A stretch of 64,000 nt of DNA. Origin: Flavobacteriales bacterium. Its GTDB lineage: Bacteria > Bacteroidota > Bacteroidia > Flavobacteriales_F > PHOS-HE28. Numbering within the stretch: the stretch's first letter is position 1; each line of letters starts with the position of its first letter. The stretch lies in assembly GCA_016702645.1 (NCBI GenBank), contig JADJDP010000052.1, positions 7,731 through 71,730 on the forward strand, written 5' to 3'. This document shows positions 17,513 to 28,371 of the stretch, one piece after another. The position numbers and the translations under genes are program-made. The notes under the pieces were generated by a model that was not told where the DNA came from, ran no database searches, and saw nothing but the letters and a program-made list of their open reading frames with translations.

Positions 17513-18163
17513 TCAGAAACGGAAGCCGAGGGAGGCCTGAACAGCGAAACCTCGCGTGCGCAATTCAGCCTCGTAGTTGTCCAGGTCCACATCGTTCCCG
17601 TTGAGCGTGTAGTCACGGAGCTTCATGTTGGTGGTCATGTAGCGCATGTGCAGCTGCAGCCCGATGAGGTCCGTGAATTGGAACACCACGCCCGTACCCA
17701 AGCCGAAATTGCCGCCGGCGTAGGTGGCGCTGCTTTCAGTGAAGGCCTCATCCCGCTCGATCTTCAAGCCAGCAGCACCCAATTGCAGCGAACCCAGCCA
17801 GGCGAAGCGGTCACCGTTGATGAAGTAGAATCGCGGCTGCAGGCCGACCAAGGCCATGCTATTGGACTCGGTGGCGCTGGAATCGAGGTAGCTGCCGGGC
17901 TCCAGATACAGGCCCAAGCTGAACTTCTTGCTGATGCCGAAGTCGAGCTCGATGGGGACCGTGATGGTCGCTGCACCGTCGGTTTCGGTATCGCTATAGT
18001 TCCCACCGAAGATGCTTATGGTCGTCTTGTACTCCGTGCCATGCGCTCCCCCGGCCAAGCCTATGGCGAGGTGTACCGTGCCTTTGTCATTGAATTGTGC
18101 CGAAGCTGGGGCGAGAAGGACAAGGAAGGCCGAACCTAGGAGGGCGGTGCGAAGAATGTGCAT
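17513..18163 (-). CDS. Outer-membrane beta-barrel protein
   Basis: 216 residues. Signal peptide MHILRTALLGSAFLVLLAPASAQ, then amphipathic strands with periodic glycine and aromatic residues (KFSLGLYLEPGSYLD, LVGLQPRFYFINGDRFAWLGSLQLGAAG, GLQLHMRYMTTNMKL) ending with the C-terminal Phe signature VQASLGFRF expected for BAM-inserted barrels. Eight strands are plausible for this size. No specific family recognised. Monocistronic by spacing. Confidence 0.8.
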   Translation of the reverse strand: MHILRTALLGSAFLVLLAPASAQFNDKGTVHLAIGLAGGAHGTEYKTTISIFGGNYSDTETDGAATITVPIELDFGISKKFSLGLYLEPGSYLDSSATESNSMALVGLQPRFYFINGDRFAWLGSLQLGAAGLKIERDEAFTESSATYAGGNFGLGTGVVFQFTDLIGLQLHMRYMTTNMKLRDYTLNGNDVDLDNYEAELRTRGFAVQASLGFRF

Positions 18164-18347
18164 GGAGGAGGGTTTGCTACTGGAGGGCCAAAGATCGCGC
18201 CAATGCGGCTCGCCACGAGACTGGATCCCAATGATCCGACACGTCGTGGCAACATCCTGTTTACAACTGGAGCGCTTCAGCCTACATTCGTGCCCTCCTC
18301 ACCGTGCGGCAGCTTACCACCGATCGGCAGAAGGGACCGGAAGCGTG

Positions 18348-18554
18348 ATGAAGATCGAGAACAGCGCCTCGCAAAGCGACGAGGGAACACCGACAGAGCA
18401 GGAAGAGGGTACCGAGCGCTCGTACGCTGCATACTCCAGCACTGAATTGTCCTTCGACCCCATGAAGGAACTGAACCTGCCTGCGAGCTACGAAGAGGTC
18501 ACCGCCCGCTTTCGCCGCCTCCAAGGGAGTCGTGCGATGGAAGTGTTGAACTGA
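18348..18554 (+). CDS. Small acidic protein of unknown function
   Basis: 68 residues from ATG 18348 (GTG 18345 also possible). The first half is acidic and low in hydrophobic residues (SDEGTPTEQEEGTER); the second reads LPASYEEVTARFRRLQGSRAMEVLN, probably helical. It is immediately followed by a strong terminator at 18575, which supports a real transcription unit. No family recognised. Confidence 0.6.
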   Translation: MKIENSASQSDEGTPTEQEEGTERSYAAYSSTELSFDPMKELNLPASYEEVTARFRRLQGSRAMEVLN

Positions 18555-18574
18555 ACCTATCGACCCACAGTGGA

Positions 18575-18603
18575 CCCCGCCCGAAGGCGGGGTTTTCCTT
18601 TTT
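18575..18603 (+). terminator. Rho-independent terminator
   Basis: CCCCGCC, loop CGAA, GGCGGGG form a 7-bp GC stem followed by TTTTCCTTTTT. It lies 21 bases after the small acidic protein gene. Confidence 0.88.
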
Positions 18604-18747
18604 CGTCCCGGCTGCTTGGAATTGCCGTGAGCGCGGATCTAATTTCAGGCCATCCCCCGCGCGTTCCACCCGGACCGTGACGCATGGCCCGGAGGGGACC
18701 TCCACGGTGGCATGTCACCCAACATCCACCAAATACCCTTTTGTGCC

Positions 18748-20876
18748 ATGAAAGTCTTCGATGCCAAACACATCAAGAACATCGTCCTGCTCGGCTCCCA
18801 CGGATGCGGCAAGACCACGCTGGCCGAAACAATGCTCTTCGAAGCGGGTCTCTTGCAACGCCGCGGCCGTGTCGAGGACAAGAACACCGTGAGCGACCAC
18901 CATCCGCTCGAGCACGAGCGCGGTAGCAGTGTGTACAGCACCGTGCTGCACACCGAGTGGCGCAACTACAAGATCAACATCATCGATACGCCGGGCCTGG
19001 ACGACCTGGTGGGCGAAACGACACCCGCCCTGCGCGTGGCCGACACCTGCGTCCTGTTGCTCAACGCACACCATGGGGTGGAAGTGGGCACCGACCTGGT
19101 ATGGGAACACATGCAGCGGTACGATCGCCCGGTGATCATCGCGGTGAACCAACTGGACCACCCGAACGCTGATTTCGACCTGACGGTGGCGCAAGCGAAG
19201 GAGCATTTCGGCAATGCGGTGACCGTGATGCAGTATCCGGTGGAGCAGGGCGACGGCTTCCACCGCATCATCGATCTGCTGAAGATGACCATGTACGTTT
19301 TCAAGGACGCGGGTGGAAAACCGGAGAAGCAGCCCATCCCCGACAGCGAGAAGGAACGCTCCGAAGCGCTGCACAAGGAATTGGTGGAGAAGGCCGCCGA
19401 GAACGACGAGACCTTGATGGAGCACTATTTCGAGAAGGGTGAATTGGACGAGGACGAGATGCGCCTCGGACTGAAGCAAGGCATGATGAAGCGCACCTGT
19501 TTCCCGGTCTTCTGCTTGAGCGCCTTGCGCAACATGGGCAGCGGCCGCCTGATGGGCTACATCGACAACGTGGCGCCAGCGGCATTGGAGATGCTCGCCG
19601 AGGAACTGGTGGGCGGTGGCAAATTGGAATGTGTGGCGGAGGGTCCGGCCGTGTTGTTCACCTTCAAGACGGTGATCGAACCGCGCGCAGGACACATCAC
19701 GCTCTTCAAGGTGATGAGCGGTGAAGTGAAGGAAGGCACCGATCTGGTGAACGATAACACCGGTACCACCGAACGCATCAACCAACTCTTCATCGTTGAC
19801 GGCAAGGAACGCAAGCCCGTGGAGAAGCTGGTGGCCGGCGACATCGGTGGAACCATCAAACTGAAGGACACGGCCACCGCGCACACTGCACGCACCGGGC
19901 AAGTCGATCAAATTGCAACCGATCGCTTTCCCCGAGCCACGCCTGCGGCAGGTGATCAAGGCCACGGACAACAAGCTCGAAGAGAAGCTGCATGCGGCGT
20001 TGGTGGAGATCCAAAAAGAGGACCCGACGATCGTGCTCACCTACAGCCGCGAAACCGCACAACAGCTCGTGGGCGCACAAGGCGAACTGCACCTCAGCAT
20101 CCTGAAGTGGAAGTTGAGCCACCATTACAAGGTGGACGCGGAGTTCAGCAGCCCGCGCATCCCCTACCGCGAAACGATCCGCAAGAGCGCGGCCGCCATG
20201 TACCGGCACAAGAAGCAGACGGGCGGCAGCGGCCAGTTCGGTGAGGTACACCTGAAGATCGATCCATGGTATGAAGGAATGCCGGAACCCACGGGTCACA
20301 GCTTGCGAGGCAAGGAAGAACACGACCTGCCCACCGGTGGCAAACTGGTCTTCTACAACTGCATCGTAGGTGGTGTCATCGACAACAAGTTCCTGCCCAG
20401 CATCCTCAAGGGAGTGATGGAGAAGATGGAACGCGGTCCGCTCACGGGATCACCGGCACGCGACATCCGCGTGATCGTACACGATGGCAAGATGCACCCG
20501 GTGGACAGCAACGACATCAGCTTCAAGATCGCTGGGATTGCAAGCCTTCCGCGAGGCGTTCAACAACGCCGACCCACAACTGATGGAACCGATCCAGGAA
20601 CTGGAGGTGCGCGTACCCGCCGACCTCATGGGCGATGTGATGACCGACCTGCAAGGGCGCCGCAGCATCGTGATGGGCGTGGACAGCAGCGGACGCTACC
20701 AGATCATCAAGACCCTCACGCCGCTCTCCGAACTGGACCGCTACAGCACAACGCTCCGCAGCCTCACGCAAGGACGGGGCACCTACAGCGAGAAGTTCCA
20801 CGCGTACCAGCAAGTGCCCAGTGAATTGCAACACAAGCTGGTGAGCAGCCACAAGGAGGAGGAAGTGGCGGCGTAA
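18748..20876 (+). CDS. Elongation factor G-like GTPase paralogue, two frameshifts
   Basis: About 709 residues after repair, starting at ATG 18748. G1 is GSHGCGKTT, G3 DTPGLDD and G4 NQLD, differing from canonical AHVDAGKTT, DTPGH and NKxD, as in EF-G-like paralogues. EF-G domains II-V follow (IPYRETI, SGQFGEVHLKI, GRRSIVMGVDSSG). Two breaks: near 19893 restoring one CA dinucleotide gives ATAHTLHAPGKS, and near 20537 removing one G from GGG gives KIAGLQAFREAFNNADP. The repaired protein is full length, so sequencing error is likelier than loss. Canonical fusA should be elsewhere; this copy is probably a specialised translation or ribosome factor. Confidence 0.82.
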
Positions 20877-21000
20877 CAAGAGTGCAGTCCGATGGCGCGC
20901 CCTGCGGGAAACCGCGGGGCGCTTCATTAACCATCCATCCCACGCAGAAGGTTCAGTCCAGAATTCGCTGTCAAGCAAGCCAATCCGACCTTCGCGCCCT

Positions 21001-23455
21001 ATGCGCGCCGCCTTCTTCGCCTTCTTGCTCGTCCCCGCGCTCGCGCTCGCACAAGACACCACTCTGCTGTGCAAGAACCTCACGGCACTGCGCACGATGG
21101 AACGCATCGCGGTGGATGGCGTTCTGGATGAAACCATCTGGGCAACCGCGCCAATAGGCGATGAGTTCGTACAAAGCGAACCACGCCCGAACGAACCAGC
21201 GCTCTACGATTCCAAAGTGCAAGTGGTGTACGACGATGTAGCGCTCTATGTGGGTGCGCTACTCTACGACCCGCACCCGGATAGCGTGATGATGCGTCTG
21301 AGCGGCCGTGACCAGATCGGGATCACGGATTGGTTCGGTATCACGCTCGACCCGTACGAAAGCGGCCGCAACGGATTCGAATTCATCACCACCGCAGCAG
21401 GCGTGCAGTTCGATGCGATCGTGGCCAACGAGATCGAGGATGAGAACTGGAACGCCGTGTGGGAGAGCGCTGCACGGCTCGTCCCGGAGGGATGGGCTGT
21501 GGAGATGCGTATCCCCTACTCCGCGTTCCGCTTCCCGAAAGCACAAGAGCATGTATGGAGCGTGCAGTTCCTACGGCTTGTGGGCCGTACGCGCGAGAAG
21601 ACCTTTTGGAACCCGATAGATCCATTGAAGGAAGGCTGGTTGCGTCAATGCGGCGTGCTCACCGGTGTGAACGGTGTGGAGGCACCGCTCCGTCTGATGC
21701 TCTATCCGTATGCTTCGGCCTATGCGCAGCACTTTCCGCAAGAGGACCCGGCGCTGAACGATTGGAGCAGCACCTTCAACGGTGGCATGGATGTGAAGCT
21801 GGGTTTGAGCGATGCCTACACCCTGGATATGACGCTGATCCCCGACTTCGGACAGGTGGTGAGCGACAATGTGGTGCTCAACCTTTCGCCTTTCGAAGTG
21901 CAGTTCAACGAGAACCGACAGTTCTTCACCGAAGGCACGGAACTCTTCCAACGCGGCGATATCTTCTACAGCAGGCGCATCGGCGGAGTGCCTTTGTTGC
22001 GGGATCTTCTCTATGCCGACCTGCAACCGGGCGAAACGGTGACGGAAGACCCCGGAGTGAGCAAGCTCATCAACGCCACCAAGATCAGCGGTCGCGGGAG
22101 GAATGGACTGGGCATCGGCTTTCTGAACGCGATCACACGCGCCACGTATGGCACGATCACGGACAGCCTGGGAAACGCACGCGAAATGCTCACGGATCCG
22201 CTAACGAACTACAACGTCGTCGTCGTCGATCAGCAACTACCGAACAACGGCTACGTGAGCCTGATCAACACCAACGTCACGCGCGATGGCTCGACCTACG
22301 ATGCCAACTCGACGGCGCTCGACTTCCTGGTGAATAACAAAGGCACGCACGATACAGGGTGGCGGCGATCTGCGGATCTCGCAGCAATACGGCCCGGGCC
22401 TGGACCGCGATCCCGGCTACTCCTATTCCGCAGGGATCGAAAAGACCGGTGGGTCGCTGACCTATGGCGCTGAGTACAACGAGGTCTCACCCGATTTCGA
22501 TCCGAACGACCTCGGATTCTGGCCCTGGACCAACTACCGTAGCGCGGAATGGGGTCTCAACTACACGAAGTACACGCCCAAGAGCCCATGGCAGCGCTGG
22601 GGCGCCACCTTCGAGGGGGAATACTCGCGTGTGGTGGTGCCTGACCACTTCTTCAACTTCGCGGTGGAACTCAGCACTTTCCGCGTGCTTCAAGGTTTCA
22701 ACGCATTCGGTGGAAGTGTGCGCGCGGAACCGGTCGTCACGTACGACCCGTTCGAGGCCCGTGTGCCCGGTAGGCTCTACGAGTTCCCCGTGAACGTTGC
22801 CTACGAGGCATGGATCAGCACCAACTACAATCTGCCCTACGCCGTGGACCTGCGGGGTGGCTACCGCCGCTTCGACGAGCGCGACCGCAAGAACTTGATG
22901 GCAACGCTCGAACAGCGCTTCCGTCCGAACGACCGGCTCTTCTTCATCCTGAGCGCATCGCACGAATTCAAGGACGAGGACGTGGGCTGGGTGGCGTTCA
23001 GCGACGATGACATCATCCTTGGCCGTCGTGACCAATGGACCACGGAGATAGGATTGGAAGGGAGCTACACGTTCACCAACCGCCTTTCGCTGAACGCCGA
23101 TGTGCGCCACTACTGGAGCCGGGCGAACTATGTGGAATACCATACGTTGTTGGAGGACGGCAAGATCACCTACACGGAATACACCGGCCTCAATGACGAC
23201 GGCAGCTCCCGCCACAACGTGGACTTCGATGCCTTCACCGTTGATCTGTGGCTGCGATGGAACTTCGCGCCCGGTAGCGAACTCACCTTGGGCTGGAAAG
23301 ACAACATCTTCGCACGTGAGAACGTGGTGCGCCAGAACTACTTCGACAACCTGAACGATACATGGGCATCACCCGGGATCAACAGCATCTCACTGAAAGT
23401 GCTGTACTTCATCGATGCCGCAAAGGCGGCTCAGCGCGGCAAGCGTCCACCGTGA
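21001..23455 (+). CDS. DUF5916 protein with CBM9-like domain, one frameshift
   Basis: About 817 residues once joined. Signal peptide AAFFAFLLVPALALA; residues 35-210 form a family-9 carbohydrate-binding-like domain (IAVDGVLDETIWATAP, WFGITLDPYESGRNGFEF, WAVEMRIPYSAFRF). The long C-terminal region (PDFGQVVSDNVVLNLSPFE, FFTEGTELFQ, ending KVLYFIDAAK) is the DUF5916 beta-barrel-like domain. The break is at the GGG of 22357-22359: one G fewer gives DTGGGDLRISQQYG. Predicted outer-membrane-associated. The stop overlaps the next gene's ATG (TGATG), so the two are translationally coupled. Confidence 0.82.
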
Positions 23456-24402
23456 TGCGCCATTTTCCGGTCGTTAGCCTGGTTTCTGCCTCCTTGCTGT
23501 TCCTCTCTCTTGCAACCTCGCCCGCCATCACGGCCGCGCTTGCGACAAGCGATTGCAGCGGAACGACTACACGACGCGCACGATCACCGCTGCGGACGGA
23601 CCGCACTTCGCGTGGCAGCGCAAGACCGGCAAGGAAAAGCTCCTGCTGCTCCACGGCTACACCGGCACCGGTGCCTTGCAATGGAGCAAGACGGCGAAGC
23701 TCCTTGGCGATACCTACGACTGCATCCTGCCCGACCTGTTGAGCCACGGCAGGAGCACGAAATGGGACACAACGCACACCGGTGAAAGCCTCGATGACCA
23801 AGTAGCACACGTCATCCTGATACTCGACAGCCTTGGTGTGAAAGAGCCGATCCCCGTGGTAGGCAACAGCTATGGTGGTGGTGTGGCGGCAAGGCTCGCG
23901 GAGTTGCACCCGGACCCGGATCAAGAAGCTGGTGATCTACGATGGATTGGTGAGCGACTACAGCGCAGCGCTCACCGATAGCATTGCACGCAGCCAGGGC
24001 GCACCGAGCATGCTGGCCGTGATGCGCACACCCACACCCAAGGACTTGCGATTCGGTATCCGGCTCTCCTTGTACAGGGACCCTCCCCTCCCCGGCTTCG
24101 TCCTCAAGCAGATCTACCGCGAGTTCGCCGAGCCCTACCGGGCCTCGCAGATCACCTTGATCAAGGACCTTATGGCGCATGAGGACCGCTTCGTACACAA
24201 GCGCTACGATTGGAAGATGCCCGTGTACCTGATCTGGGGGGAACGCGATGAGTTGATACCGAACGCCACCGGCCGCGCGGTGCTCGCGCGCAACGACCTA
24301 CCCGAGGACCATTGGATCGTGATCCCAAAGACGGGTCACGTCGCGAACATCGAGAAGCCGAGGAAGTTCGACCGCGTACTGAGGGAGATCCTGCTGAAGT
24401 AG
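23455..24402 (+). CDS. Alpha/beta hydrolase, exported, two frameshifts
   Basis: Starts at ATG 23455 with a signal peptide (VVSLVSASLLFLSLATSPA). After a frame change near 23540 the hydrolase core follows: LLLLHGYTGTGALQW, DLLSHGRS, VVGNSYGGG (GxSxG nucleophile). A second change at CCC near 23915 (one extra C) joins ELHPDRIKKLVIYDG to the C-terminal part with YLIWGERDELIPN (acid) and KTGHVANIEKP (His). About 315 residues; substrate unknown. The triad is complete after repair. Translationally coupled to the DUF5916 gene. Confidence 0.75.
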
Positions 24403-24447
24403 GAGGTCGGATACTGTCAGCACAGGTTGACACGGCGTCATCGGCGT

Positions 24448-25854
24448 TCACTGCTTCACGAACGGCAATGTGGTCGTTCCTTCCGGGCCACCAGCGCGCA
24501 GCAACATGATGCCACTGGGAAGGTCGCGCACATCGAGCGTGATGATGCGTCCGCCGTTCACCGGCCATGAGCGAAGAAGACGCCCTTGCGGATCGAACAC
24601 TTCCAGCGTGCGAGGAATGTCGCCTGTCGGGAAGGAAACCTGAATGTGATCGGTCGCCGGGTTGGGGAAGACATTCACATCCTGCGAGGATCGCTCATGG
24701 ATCGAAGTCGTGCAGGTTTCGAAGGCTCCCATATCGAGCGTGGCGTGCTGGCAGCGTAAGGTGCCGTTGGCGGTATGCACGTATTCGTACAACGCCACGA
24801 GCGGATAACCACTGGTTGCAAGCCCTGCAGGATAGGCGGTGGCGTGCGCAGGGGACGAAGCCGTTATGTCGTAGTCATAGTTCGCCGCATCGGCGAAACC
24901 AACCGAGGCGATGCTCGTCGTGCGCAAATTGGCCAGCGTATCGGTGTTCGTGGGCCACGCGCTCATGAAGCTTCCGCCGCCCGCGAGGATGTTGCCGTAT
25001 GCCTTGAAAAAGACATTGGTGGGAGCCTGGAAGAAGCTGCCGTTCGCCTTCTCGTTCACCAGCGTGTTGTTCACCGCGTACAGTTCCTGCGGACCGGGAT
25101 TGCTGGTACCCTCCATACCGAAGCCGACCATGTTGCTGTTCTGCCCCTGCAGGCCCTGCTGCACGACGTTTCCGATGATGTACGCCTGTCCACCGTTCGG
25201 CAGGTCGATCTCGCGACTGGCCTCGCCATCGGCCTCGTTGCTGAAGCGGTTGTACTCGATCACGTTCACCCAAGCGCGGCTCTTCAGTTCGTGCCCCACG
25301 AGCGCGTGGTGGCTGTAGTTGTAGCGGAAGATCAACGAGTCGATGTTGCCGATGTAGAGGTTGTGCGTGTAGCCATCGCCGTAGCCGTGGTGACCGAACT
25401 CGCTGTACTCGATGCGTACCGTGCTCGGGTGGTACTCGCCGCAGAGGATGCCGTTCTCGTTGTGGTGGAACCAGCAATGCTGCACAGTGAGGCCCAAACC
25501 TTCCAGCCGGATGCCCGCGCCGTTGTGGTCGGGTACCACGCATTCGCTGAACTCGATCCACTCCACCGTGGTGCGATCACCCTGGATCACCCAGATGGCT
25601 TTGTCGCCCCAGCTCAGCCCGTTGGATTCGAGGTGTGCGAGACCTCCGACTCCACGGATCAGGAGATCATCCGCCTGCCAGCGGGCCACATCGCTCGGAT
25701 ACACACCGGCTTCAATATTCACAGTATCGCCGTTGCTGACGAGCGTGCTCACCTGGCTCGGCATGGTGTAGGTCTGCCCCGGACCCACCTCCCATGTGGT
25801 GGCCTGGGAAATGAACGGAGCAGCAAGCACAGTTATCGCCAAGGAGCGCAACAT
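24448..25854 (-). CDS. Right-handed beta-helix protein with T9SS sorting domain
   Basis: 468 residues from ATG 25854. Signal peptide MLRSLAITVLAAPFISQA; residues 25-360 are parallel beta-helix repeats with Asn/His-rich turns (LEGLGLTVQHCWFHHNENGI, YIGNIDSLIFRYNYSHH), as in pectate-lyase-fold proteins and PbH1 repeats. The tail VFPNPATDHIQVSFP to TTTLPFVKQ is a T9SS type A domain. Could be a polysaccharide-degrading or -binding surface protein; no catalytic residues can be assigned. A TACTTTCG promoter-like box lies just upstream of the start. Confidence 0.85.
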   Translation of the reverse strand: MLRSLAITVLAAPFISQATTWEVGPGQTYTMPSQVSTLVSNGDTVNIEAGVYPSDVARWQADDLLIRGVGGLAHLESNGLSWGDKAIWVIQGDRTTVEWIEFSECVVPDHNGAGIRLEGLGLTVQHCWFHHNENGILCGEYHPSTVRIEYSEFGHHGYGDGYTHNLYIGNIDSLIFRYNYSHHALVGHELKSRAWVNVIEYNRFSNEADGEASREIDLPNGGQAYIIGNVVQQGLQGQNSNMVGFGMEGTSNPGPQELYAVNNTLVNEKANGSFFQAPTNVFFKAYGNILAGGGSFMSAWPTNTDTLANLRTTSIASVGFADAANYDYDITASSPAHATAYPAGLATSGYPLVALYEYVHTANGTLRCQHATLDMGAFETCTTSIHERSSQDVNVFPNPATDHIQVSFPTGDIPRTLEVFDPQGRLLRSWPVNGGRIITLDVRDLPSGIMLLRAGGPEGTTTLPFVKQ

Positions 25855-25884
25855 GTCCCCGAAAGTAAGCGCATACGCCAAAGA

Positions 25885-28195
25885 TCACCGGGACTTAGGC
25901 GGCTTGGCGCCCATCACGAACTCGAGCGTTCCTCCCGCCATCAGTTCGAGTGCAACAGGTAATTGCGCTGGAGCACCTCCCCGTCCAGCTTCACGCTTTG
26001 CACATAAACGTTCTTCGGCCCCTGCTTCGTGGCCGCGATGAAAAGCGCCTTGTTCCCAGGCAATGGGATCGTGGCGCCGTTCACCAGCGGCGAACCGATC
26101 TCGTAGCGGTCGCTCCCGGGTTCCATCGGGTAGAAACCCAACGCGCTGAAGATGTACCACGCGCTCATCTGCCCGCAGTCGTCGTTGCCGCTCAGTCCGT
26201 CCGGCTTCGGCGCGTACATCCTATCCATCACATCGCGCACGCGCTTGCCCGCCATCCATGGACGGTCGGAATAGTTGTACAGATAGGCCACATGATGGCT
26301 CGGCTCGTTGCCATGCACGTAGTTGCCCATGATCCCATCGCGTGTGATGTCCTCGGTCTTCTCGAAGTACTTGTCCGCGAGTTGCATGGTGAACAGCGAA
26401 TCGAGGTGCTCACCAAATCGCTTCTTCCCGCCCATCATGCGCGCGAGGTCATCCGGTTCGTGCGGAACGTAAAGGCCATAATTCCATGCGTTGCCCTCGA
26501 TGAAGCCCTTCTGGTGCGTGTCCAAGGGGTCAAAGTCGCTCAGGAACGAACCATCCGCAAGGCGTGGCCGCATGAAGCCGCTGATGCTATCGAAGACGTT
26601 GCGGTAGTTCATGCTCCGCTTCGTGAATTCCTCCGCGACCGCGACGGAGCCCATTCCGTTGGCCATGCGGGCGATCGCTCTGTCGTCATAGGCGTACTCC
26701 AGGGTCTTGGAAGCACTGGCTCCGCTGCGATCCTCTGGAACGTAGCCCAAGTCGAGATAGTCGCCCAGTCCTTCGAAGGGGCGGTGCCGGGCTGTTGCAA
26801 CGCATGCCGCCATTGCACGGCGCGGGTCGAACCCGGTGACCCCCTTGGCATGTGCATCCGCGATCACGCTCACGGCATGGTAGCCGATCATGCACCAGTT
26901 CTCGTTGGCGTGATGGCTCCAGATGGGCAGCATGTGGTGCGCGCTCTGGTCGTAGTGCGCGAGCATGGAATTGATGAGGTCCGAAGAACGATCACGCTGG
27001 ATGATATTGAACAGCGGATGCAGTGCGCGGTACGTGTCCCACAACGAGAACGTCGTGTAGTTCGTGAAGCCAGTTGCTGTGTGGATGTTCTGGTCGAGGC
27101 CTCGGTATTGCCCATCCACATCCATGTACACCGTGGGCGACAGACATGCGTGGTACATCGCCGTGTAGAAGTTCTTCAGCACGCGCTCATCGCGACTGGA
27201 GATCCGGATGCGGTCGAGTTCCTTGCGCCAAGCATCCTGTCCTTCGCGCACCACGCGCTCGAAATCCCAATGCGGCACCTCCGCCGCCATGTTGCGCAAG
27301 GCACCTTCCGTGCTCACGGATGACAAGGCCACCTTCACCAAGAGCTGCTCACCCGCCTGCATGTCGAAATCGAACCACGCGCGCAATTGCCTCCCCGCCA
27401 TCTCCGGGAAGTCCTTTGTCTGATCGAACTTCCGCCAGAAGCCACGGTACTCGGTGGGGCGCTGATCCATCTGCTGACCGTAGTGTACGATCCGCTTGTT
27501 GAAGGCCATGGCGAAGTACACCGAGCGGGTGCGTCCCCAGCCGTTGGTCTGCCGGTAGCCGGTCACCAGCGTATCATTCTCCACCCGCACGAAAGTCCAC
27601 ACGTTCTTGTCGGTGTGGTTGTAGATGCCGTGTACCAGATCTAGGATCACATGGCCTGTCTCCGTGCGGGGAAGGTGTAGCTGTGCATGCCCACGCGTGT
27701 TGTCGCCGTGAGCTTTGCCCGGATGCCATGATCCTCCAGCAGTACGCCATAGAGTCCCGGCGAAGCATTCTCCGTGTGGTGATGGAAGACCGAACGGAAT
27801 CCGCTCTGCGGAGCCGCAGCCGTTCCGGGGTTCATCTGTAATGGACCTGTGGTCGGCATGAGCAGGATGTCACCGAGATCACTGTGGCCCGTGCCGCTGA
27901 AGTGCGTGTGGCTGAAGCCGACGATGGTGCTGTCATCGTATTGGTAGCCGGAGCAGGTCTCGTAAACCTTCGGGTTGTACTTGCCATCCACCGCGTACGG
28001 TATGGTGTCCGTATCCGGGCTCAACTGCACCATACCAAAAGGTGCGCTCGCTCCGGGGTACACGTGGCCCATGCGCTGGGTGCCGATCATGGGATCCGCA
28101 TAGAGCAGACGGTCCTCGACGATCGTCGTTCCCTGACCGAAAGCGGCCACGGCGAATGCAAGGGAAAGGAGAGCGAACAGGGCTGAACGTAACAT
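25885..28195 (-). CDS. GH92 family glycosidase (alpha-mannosidase), two frameshifts
   Basis: About 769 residues after repair from ATG 28195. Signal peptide MLRSALFALLSLAFAVAAFGQ, then GH92 landmarks: DPMIGTQRMGHVYPGASAP, VGFSHTHFSGTGHSD, TFSLWDTYRALHPLFNI, DDCGQMSAWYIFSALGFYP. GH92 enzymes are Ca-dependent exo-alpha-mannosidases of the periplasm or cell surface in Bacteroidota. Breaks: near 27655 one missing G separates TFPARRQ from HVILDLVHG; near 25945 one missing G separates NYLLHS from ELMAGGTLEFVMGAKPPKSR. Both ends match the family, so the gene is probably intact in vivo. Confidence 0.85.
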
Positions 28196-28218
28196 GTTCA
28201 CAAGGATAGAAAGGTTGT

Positions 28219-28308
28219 CCGCAGATTTCGCAGATGGCCTGCCTAACGGCGGCCATCACCGCCCCCTGGGTCGCGCAGCGGAACACCGCATCTGCGGAAA
28301 CCTGCGGA
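28219..28308. repeat. Imperfect inverted repeat CCGCAGATTTCGCAGATG
   Basis: ccgcagatttcgcagatg at 28219-28236 faces catctgcggaaacctgcgga at 28289-28308. The arms match except for a few positions. It fills much of the gap between the divergent GH92 and pirin genes, so it could bear on either promoter. Confidence 0.5.
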
Positions 28309-28371
28309 TCTGGACTGTCAGGCAGCGCGACCCCACCGACCTTTGCGCTGCCCGCCTAGCTCCATAAGGAT

